Positions 56,908 to 61,658 of a DNA stretch of 61,658 nt are shown one piece after another. The notes beneath the pieces are model-generated. The model was given only the letters and a program-made list of their open reading frames with translations. It did no database searches and had not been told where the DNA came from. The DNA comes from Alphaproteobacteria bacterium (GTDB lineage: Bacteria; Pseudomonadota; Alphaproteobacteria; Micavibrionales; Micavibrionaceae): positions 1 through 61,658 of the forward strand of contig RZZS01000006.1 of assembly GCA_009929775.1 (NCBI GenBank), in the 5' to 3' direction. Each line of letters opens with the position of its first letter. Positions within the stretch are counted from its first letter, which is position 1. The position numbers were made by a program, and so were the translations under genes.

Positions 56908-58116
56908 ATGAAAAGTGACATAGCCGTTCTCGGCGGCGGGATGGCGGGCCTGACGCTGGCTCTCACGCTTGCGGGAAGCGGAATGCGCGTTATCTGTATC
57001 GACCATGCCGAACCTGAAGCGACCGCTTCGCCCTCAGCCGACGGGCGGACAATGGCGGTCTCTTGGGGATCGCAGAAAGTGATTGCGGGCGCAGGCGTAT
57101 GGGAATCCATAGAGCGCGCGGCGTGCCCGATTCGCGACATTCGCATTTCCGAAGGCGGCGGCCCGGTTCTGCTGCGTTTCCGAAGCGAGGAAGTAGGCGG
57201 GCAATCTTTTGGCTGGATTGCCGAAATCGGCGCGATTCGCCGGACGCTGATCGAAGCCGCCCGGAAGACGGACAACCTGACTCTTCTTGCTCCTCGGCGC
57301 GTGACGGACATAGTGACCGAGGAGGACGGGGTGGTTTTGAGGCTCGATCGCGGCAAGGCCGTGCGAGCATCGCTGCTCGTCGGCGCGGATGGACGCAGAT
57401 CGTTTGTGCGGGATCGGATGGGCGTGCCGACCCTGGAGCGATCCTACTGCCAGCGAGCGGTTGTCTGTACGGTCATTCATGAAAATCCGCACGGCAACGC
57501 TGCAATTGAGGATTTTCGCGCGGAAGGCCCGTTCGCCATTCTGCCGATGACCGACGATGTGCAGGGGCGTCACCGTTCCTCCATCGTCTGGACAACTCAC
57601 GGCGGGCGGCGTAAGGGTCCGATGGACTATGACGATCGGACGTTTAACGCGGCGCTGACCGCCCGTTTTCCGGATCTGTACGGCGAGGTTGCGCGAGTTG
57701 GCGAGCGATTCGCCTACCCGCTTTCGCTTGTTCTAGCTCGGACGTACATCTCGAGCCGCATGGCGCTTGTCGCGGACGCAGCGCACGGTATCCATCCGAT
57801 AGCGGGGCAGGGGCTCAATATCGGTTTGCGGGACGTCGTGTGCCTTGCCGGTATCCTGACCGAAGCGCATGCGGCTGGTCGGGATGTTGGCGCGCAGGCC
57901 GTTCTCGCGCGCTATGAGCGCGAGCGCCGCTTCGACAACACGGTTATGGCCGCCGGGACCGATTTTCTCAACAGTCTGTTTGGCAATAATGTCCTTCCGA
58001 TATCTGTCGCCCGGCGGGCGGGTCTGCGGATTGTTTCCCGCATGGCACCGGTGAAACGCTTCCTCATGCATCAGGCCATGGGAGACGCGCCGTCCGTGCG
58101 CAAATGGATTAGCTGA
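56908..58116 (+). CDS. UbiH-family FAD-dependent monooxygenase
   Basis: The 402-residue flavoprotein has the FAD loop VLGGGMAGLTLALTLAGSG near its start, the DG-like ASLLVGADGRRSFVRD and the second flavin motif LVADAAHGIHPIAGQGLNIGLRD. It probably hydroxylates the ubiquinone ring (UbiH, UbiF or UbiI type); which position cannot be told. Start ATG 56908 follows a GTG at 56905. Its end overlaps thpR by eight bases. Confidence 0.9.
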   Translation: MKSDIAVLGGGMAGLTLALTLAGSGMRVICIDHAEPEATASPSADGRTMAVSWGSQKVIAGAGVWESIERAACPIRDIRISEGGGPVLLRFRSEEVGGQSFGWIAEIGAIRRTLIEAARKTDNLTLLAPRRVTDIVTEEDGVVLRLDRGKAVRASLLVGADGRRSFVRDRMGVPTLERSYCQRAVVCTVIHENPHGNAAIEDFRAEGPFAILPMTDDVQGRHRSSIVWTTHGGRRKGPMDYDDRTFNAALTARFPDLYGEVARVGERFAYPLSLVLARTYISSRMALVADAAHGIHPIAGQGLNIGLRDVVCLAGILTEAHAAGRDVGAQAVLARYERERRFDNTVMAAGTDFLNSLFGNNVLPISVARRAGLRIVSRMAPVKRFLMHQAMGDAPSVRKWIS

Positions 58117-58657
58117 ACGGGTACCAGCCGAGTGATCGGTAGCGCGGGCTTCCTTTCTCGGTCGATCGGGACTGGAACAGGTGAAATCCTTCTGCCTGCC
58201 AAATTGCCGTTATTCCGCGAGCGTGTTCCCTGACGAAAGAATCGAGGCTGGTTTTCGCGTCGAACCGGGCGACCGTAATGTGCGGTTCGAACGATCGCGT
58301 TCCGAAATCGAATCCGAGCGGAGCAAGCGCATCTGTTACTTTCGCGCAGAGATGGTTCAGTTTGCGGGTGTTTACGACCTTCGCGTACAGCAGTTGTTGC
58401 CGCCGCGAGGAAAAAACCGACAGACCGGAAACCTCGATGCCGAAAGGCATGCAGGAAACGCGGGTCAACGCATCCCGGATATCCGGCAATCGGTCTTTCG
58501 TAACGCTCCCAAGAAAGCGGATTGTAATATGGTAATCATCGGGTTGGACCCAACGACCTTTCGGTTCACGGGGCAGCGTGGAAAGGGCCGTCGCCAGGCG
58601 TTCCCCTGCGGGAAGGCCGGTGAAGAGCCGCAGGCTGCCTTGAAACTCTTCGGTCAT
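58109..58657 (-). CDS. thpR: RNA 2',3'-cyclic phosphodiesterase (2'-5' RNA ligase family)
   Basis: From ATG 58657 the 182 residues show the two HxT motifs of the 2H family, YHITIRFLG and PHITVARF, and an N-terminus LRLFTGLPAGERL. The family acts on cyclic phosphates and 2'-5' bonds of RNA. It is convergent with the UbiH-like gene. Confidence 0.9.
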   Translation of the reverse strand: MTEEFQGSLRLFTGLPAGERLATALSTLPREPKGRWVQPDDYHITIRFLGSVTKDRLPDIRDALTRVSCMPFGIEVSGLSVFSSRRQQLLYAKVVNTRKLNHLCAKVTDALAPLGFDFGTRSFEPHITVARFDAKTSLDSFVREHARGITAIWQAEGFHLFQSRSTEKGSPRYRSLGWYPFS

Positions 58658-58694
58658 GCTAACTTTCCGGGAAAAATTCCGGTGACAATCGATC

Positions 58695-59276
58695 CTACCA
58701 ATCGGTCTTGAGATCGACAATCTCCTTCGGCATCGGCGGAGGAAGGTCTAGAACCGGGTCGCTGGTTACAATAGCGGCAATACCGATATTGAATTGTTCG
58801 ATGATCTCCTGAGGAACATCCTTGCGCTCGTTGGCGCGCATGACCCAGATAGTATCCATGGCCAGCCCCGTTTTCTCGTCAGGCCGAAATGCGCATTCCA
58901 TTGTCGTATAGGTGTACTGGCCGAACGTGTCGGTCTGATTGAAGCCAATTCTCACTGACATCGGATATTGTTCGACGAAACGGATCTGGACCATGTCCGG
59001 GTAGGGGACCATGCGTTCAAGGAAAACCTTGCAGACGCCGTACATCATGGTGCCCTGGCGAGGACCGCACGAAAACAGAAGCATGATGAGAATCAGGGCG
59101 AAAAAGCCGCCAATCGACCAGTACAGCAAACGTTCTTTAGAAATCTTGCGGATATCGCTGAACTGCAGGCCCTTTTTGACGGGCTCGTCGGTCGGGATGT
59201 TCTGGGTCGTATCTCTTAACTGAACACGCCCACGCTCGGCCCGACGCTTTTTAATGCTTTCTGCGTAGGTCGTCAT
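58695..59276 (-). CDS. Single-pass membrane protein linked to a type IVB-like secretion ATPase
   Basis: The 193-residue protein has a basic N-terminus, one membrane helix (about 52-68, LYWSIGGFFALILIMLLF) followed by a Cys, and a periplasmic part with VRIGFNQTDTFGQYTYTTMECAF. The start overlaps the IcmB-like stop by four bases (ATGA), so the two are produced together. It may be a structural subunit of the secretion system. No known Dot/Icm subunit name could be given. Confidence 0.7.
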   Translation of the reverse strand: MTTYAESIKKRRAERGRVQLRDTTQNIPTDEPVKKGLQFSDIRKISKERLLYWSIGGFFALILIMLLFSCGPRQGTMMYGVCKVFLERMVPYPDMVQIRFVEQYPMSVRIGFNQTDTFGQYTYTTMECAFRPDEKTGLAMDTIWVMRANERKDVPQEIIEQFNIGIAAIVTSDPVLDLPPPMPKEIVDLKTDW

Positions 59277-61658
59277 GAGCCGGGCTTGCCCTCCGCGTCG
59301 GATTCGTCATCCTCGGTTTGCACGATGGTCGCCACCTTGGCGGGCGGTGGTTCGTCCTCTTCAAGATCGAAGAAATCTTCAGGCGTTTTGTTGAGTTTCT
59401 TAAGGCTGGCCTCGACGAGTTCCTCAACGATTTCGGCAATAACGGCGCTCTGGGATGCCGATCGCGTCTCGCCCTTGTCCGCGCGCATGTGAATCCGGCG
59501 CTTGATTTCGCTGCGCGCACTGCCGCCGGGGAAGTTTACGGCGAGCATTTGCCGCGCGCGAGAGGCTCCGAGGCGGGAGTAAAGCCGGTTGCGAATCGCG
59601 ACGTCCTCGGACGACGTCGACAACGCCCAGAGCTCGATGGGGCCGAGCGTGTTGATCAGGTGTTGCTCGTAGCGGCCGGACGTCGTTCCAAGCACGAAGA
59701 GGACGGGCGCCCCCCCGGCCTTCGGACCGGTCAGGCGGTAGCGGATGATGCTGCGAGCCGTGTCCGACAGACCGAATTTTTCGCGGATCTTCTCGACGGC
59801 CTGATCCGAGATGCCTGAGCCGCAAACCCATATTCCGGTCGCGAGATCGACCATGTCGTCGTCGAAGTCGTCGAGAAGTTGCGAGGCAAGAACGATCTGG
59901 ACGCCGCGCTTTCGGCCTTCCCGCACGTCCCGGACGACTTGCGATCGGACCGAGTAGGACTTGTTCGTACGGTGAAACTCGTCATAGCACAGGCGCTTGG
60001 GCGTTTCTGCAATCTCTTGCAGTCGGACTTCATGGTAGTGCTTGTACTTTTCAGGGACCTGGGAAAGGGCATCCGGACCCGACCACCAGTTGCGAACCAG
60101 AACGTGCCGCGCGAGCATGTACATGATGGCGGTCTGGCGGTCTGCGACCTCGTCCCCCTGCGGAGCGACGTCCATCAGGTCGAGCGAGGCGAGCCGCGCA
60201 TCCTTGATCTCGAATTGTGTAACTGAAGACAGAATGGGAAATTCGCGAATGGCCGAGGTGACCATCCGCTCGAAAGCGCTGATAACGGTTTCTGTTGAAA
60301 AGCCGATCGCCGTTTCTTCGAGGAGAGACCGGATCTGGGGGCGGCGCGAGGCGGTAATGGCATCCGAAATCGTCGGCACCGCATGTCTCTGGGCAAGGTT
60401 GGCAATGTGGTATTGTTCGAGGTCGAACATACGATCGACAACATCCCACCAGTACGGGTCGGTCGGAAGGTGGACATTGAATTTCTGGAGCGCGTCGTCG
60501 ACATCGTGGTCGAGACGAGGCAGATAAGGGCGCGGCTCGGCATTGGCCATCTTGTCGTGCCGCCATCGGTACATTTCATCGACCACCAGACCCGAGAGCT
60601 GCTGAATCCCGTCATAGGGTCGCTCGTACCCGGGGGGCGTGCAAAGCAACGTCAGCAGTTCAACGAGATAAGAACGCTCATCGATCAGCGGGTAGCGAAG
60701 GCCAAGCTGGGTGTCGTAGGGGTTGACCGCAAACTGGTGTGCCATCTGCAGGCGGTAGTAGGATGCCTCGTGCGCGCGCTCTGGTGGCAGCGATTCCTTG
60801 ATTAGCGAAACGAGGCCCGATGAGGACGGGCCGATGTCGATAATGGCCACGAACGGCAGCTGGGCGAGGCCCGGGGTCAGGCAGGTGCCGAGATTCATCG
60901 AGTTGAGGAGCACCGACTTGCCCGCGCCCGGTTGGGCGAAGACAAGGTCGAACCACGTCGTCGTAATGTTCGTACCGGTTGCGTAGGGCCAAACCTTTCC
61001 GTCCGGGGTCCGCAACAAAATCGAGCCTTTTTCGAACGGGCTGGAGGGGCGTTGCCACGGCATCAGTTTCATGACTTCAAACATCGGGGCGATCGCCATC
61101 GGCGCAGTGCCAGCGCAATGGATGCCGAGAGCCGAAGACATCACGCAATCGAGCGGGTCGCCGGAAAATTCCGATACCTGGCAGTAACCCCAGCTTTCCA
61201 GTGCCTGAACGAGGTTGGACAACCGGTCCTGCATCAGCCCGAGGTTATTCGAGGGGGCCCAGGTGGCAACCGATACCCGCAGGCGAACGACCGGCTCGCT
61301 GCGGGCCAGGGCTATCAGGCCCTCCAGAGAGTATTTGATCTGTTTGTTCAGGGCGTTCGTAACGCCGAGAATGGTTGCGAGAAACGCGCGCAGCGTTGTC
61401 GCGTAAGCGCCGCCGCCCTCGATCAGGAAGGAAATCCGGTAAGGAACATTGGCGTCGAACAGGCGATTCAGCAACATCGGGAACGGACTCGCGTCCATCG
61501 GCCCGAGGGTCATATCCGCGCCGCCCCAGTAAAGATCGCCAATCCGCACGATGCTCTCGTTCACGACCCAGGCGTCGGCCGATGCAAGTTGCTGCGAGAG
61601 CGGCGGCCAGAGGATGTCCGACAGGTCGATGTGACTCATCGGCGAGCGGGGCGGGGTG
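59273..61658 (-). CDS. IcmB/DotO-like type IVB secretion ATPase, 5' end beyond the window
   Basis: The visible part has VirB4-type ATPase features: Walker A AQPGAGKSVLLNSMN (about 237-250 of the ATG-started frame) and Walker B-like RLCYDEFHRTN with the catalytic Glu, followed by QIVLASQLLDDFDDDMVDLATGIWVCGSG. This matches IcmB/DotO, the coupling ATPase of Dot/Icm systems. An ATG at 61639 is available, but the frame stays open to the window edge and the family has about 1000 residues, so the gene probably begins outside. The acidic C-terminus is variable. Confidence 0.85.
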   Translation of the reverse strand, partial: TPPRSPMSHIDLSDILWPPLSQQLASADAWVVNESIVRIGDLYWGGADMTLGPMDASPFPMLLNRLFDANVPYRISFLIEGGGAYATTLRAFLATILGVTNALNKQIKYSLEGLIALARSEPVVRLRVSVATWAPSNNLGLMQDRLSNLVQALESWGYCQVSEFSGDPLDCVMSSALGIHCAGTAPMAIAPMFEVMKLMPWQRPSSPFEKGSILLRTPDGKVWPYATGTNITTTWFDLVFAQPGAGKSVLLNSMNLGTCLTPGLAQLPFVAIIDIGPSSSGLVSLIKESLPPERAHEASYYRLQMAHQFAVNPYDTQLGLRYPLIDERSYLVELLTLLCTPPGYERPYDGIQQLSGLVVDEMYRWRHDKMANAEPRPYLPRLDHDVDDALQKFNVHLPTDPYWWDVVDRMFDLEQYHIANLAQRHAVPTISDAITASRRPQIRSLLEETAIGFSTETVISAFERMVTSAIREFPILSSVTQFEIKDARLASLDLMDVAPQGDEVADRQTAIMYMLARHVLVRNWWSGPDALSQVPEKYKHYHEVRLQEIAETPKRLCYDEFHRTNKSYSVRSQVVRDVREGRKRGVQIVLASQLLDDFDDDMVDLATGIWVCGSGISDQAVEKIREKFGLSDTARSIIRYRLTGPKAGGAPVLFVLGTTSGRYEQHLINTLGPIELWALSTSSEDVAIRNRLYSRLGASRARQMLAVNFPGGSARSEIKRRIHMRADKGETRSASQSAVIAEIVEELVEASLKKLNKTPEDFFDLEEDEPPPAKVATIVQTEDDESDAEGKPGS

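Overview
The window reads as the chromosome of a Gram-negative alphaproteobacterium. Evidence: an Mla-type lipid importer, lytic transglycosylases MltA and MltG, an OmpA-like barrel, the diaminopimelate genes dapD/dapE, and alphaproteobacterial gene neighbourhoods (dnaB-alr-mlaE-mlaF; rpsF-rpsR-rplI; fabD-fabG-acpP-fabF-mltG; dapE-truA-fmt-def; rpmH-rnpA-yidD-yidC-engB; glnK-amtB). A partial IcmB/DotO-type secretion ATPase at the right edge, together with a family of GNALIYVL-type membrane proteins, makes a Micavibrio-like lineage a reasonable guess. That taxonomic guess is inference only. No rRNA, CRISPR array or prophage was seen; there is one tRNA-Gly(GCC).

Layout. 0.1-7.1 kb: a TPR-methyltransferase, mlaF/mlaE, alr, a pilin-like membrane protein, dnaB. 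7.1-8.3 kb: an AT-richer scar with a polymorphic-toxin tail, a frameshifted immunity gene, a possible transposase tail and a palindromic repeat. 8.3-10.7 kb: feoB and feoA behind a Fur-like box. 10.8-17.5 kb: fatty-acid synthesis genes (fabG, a C39-like gene, fabD, acpP, fabF), with a frameshifted pentapeptide gene and rpsF-rpsR-rplI between them. 17.4-19.4 kb: a nicotianamine-synthase-like gene and an ATP-grasp ligase behind a perfect 13-bp Fur-like palindrome, lying between fabF and mltG. 19.4-28 kb: mltG, a small secreted protein, dps, an unknown gene, a glycan cluster (asparagine synthase, epimerase, glycosyltransferase) and an unknown protein with three internal repeats. 28-36 kb: tRNA-Gly, two linked small genes, ProX-like editing protein, CnoX-like thioredoxin, LON-domain, Trm112 and DUF971 proteins, a cyclic-nucleotide-binding protein, a Pycsar-effector-like membrane protein, DUF481, mltA, DUF2061. 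36-49 kb: a Cro/C1-type regulator, glmU, DUF3108, a FemAB-like protein, dapD, an HD-domain protein, dapE, a PRC-barrel protein, truA, fmt, def, rmuC, an acetyltransferase. 49-61.7 kb: a second pilin-like protein, engB-yidC-yidD-rnpA-rpmH, a conserved unknown, an outer-membrane barrel, amtB-glnK, a UbiH-like monooxygenase, thpR, and two type IVB secretion-like genes.

The most interesting element is the iron-regulated-looking pair at 17.4-19.4 kb. It has the hallmarks of a small metallophore pathway in which an ATP-grasp ligase, rather than an opine dehydrogenase, follows the nicotianamine-synthase-like step. Its Fur-like box matches the feoAB box at 12 of 13 core positions, so both may respond to the same iron signal. 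Other points of note are the two pilin-like paralogues, the protein with three internal repeats, the nearby cNMP-binding and PycTM-like genes, the toxin-immunity scar and several palindromic repeat families.
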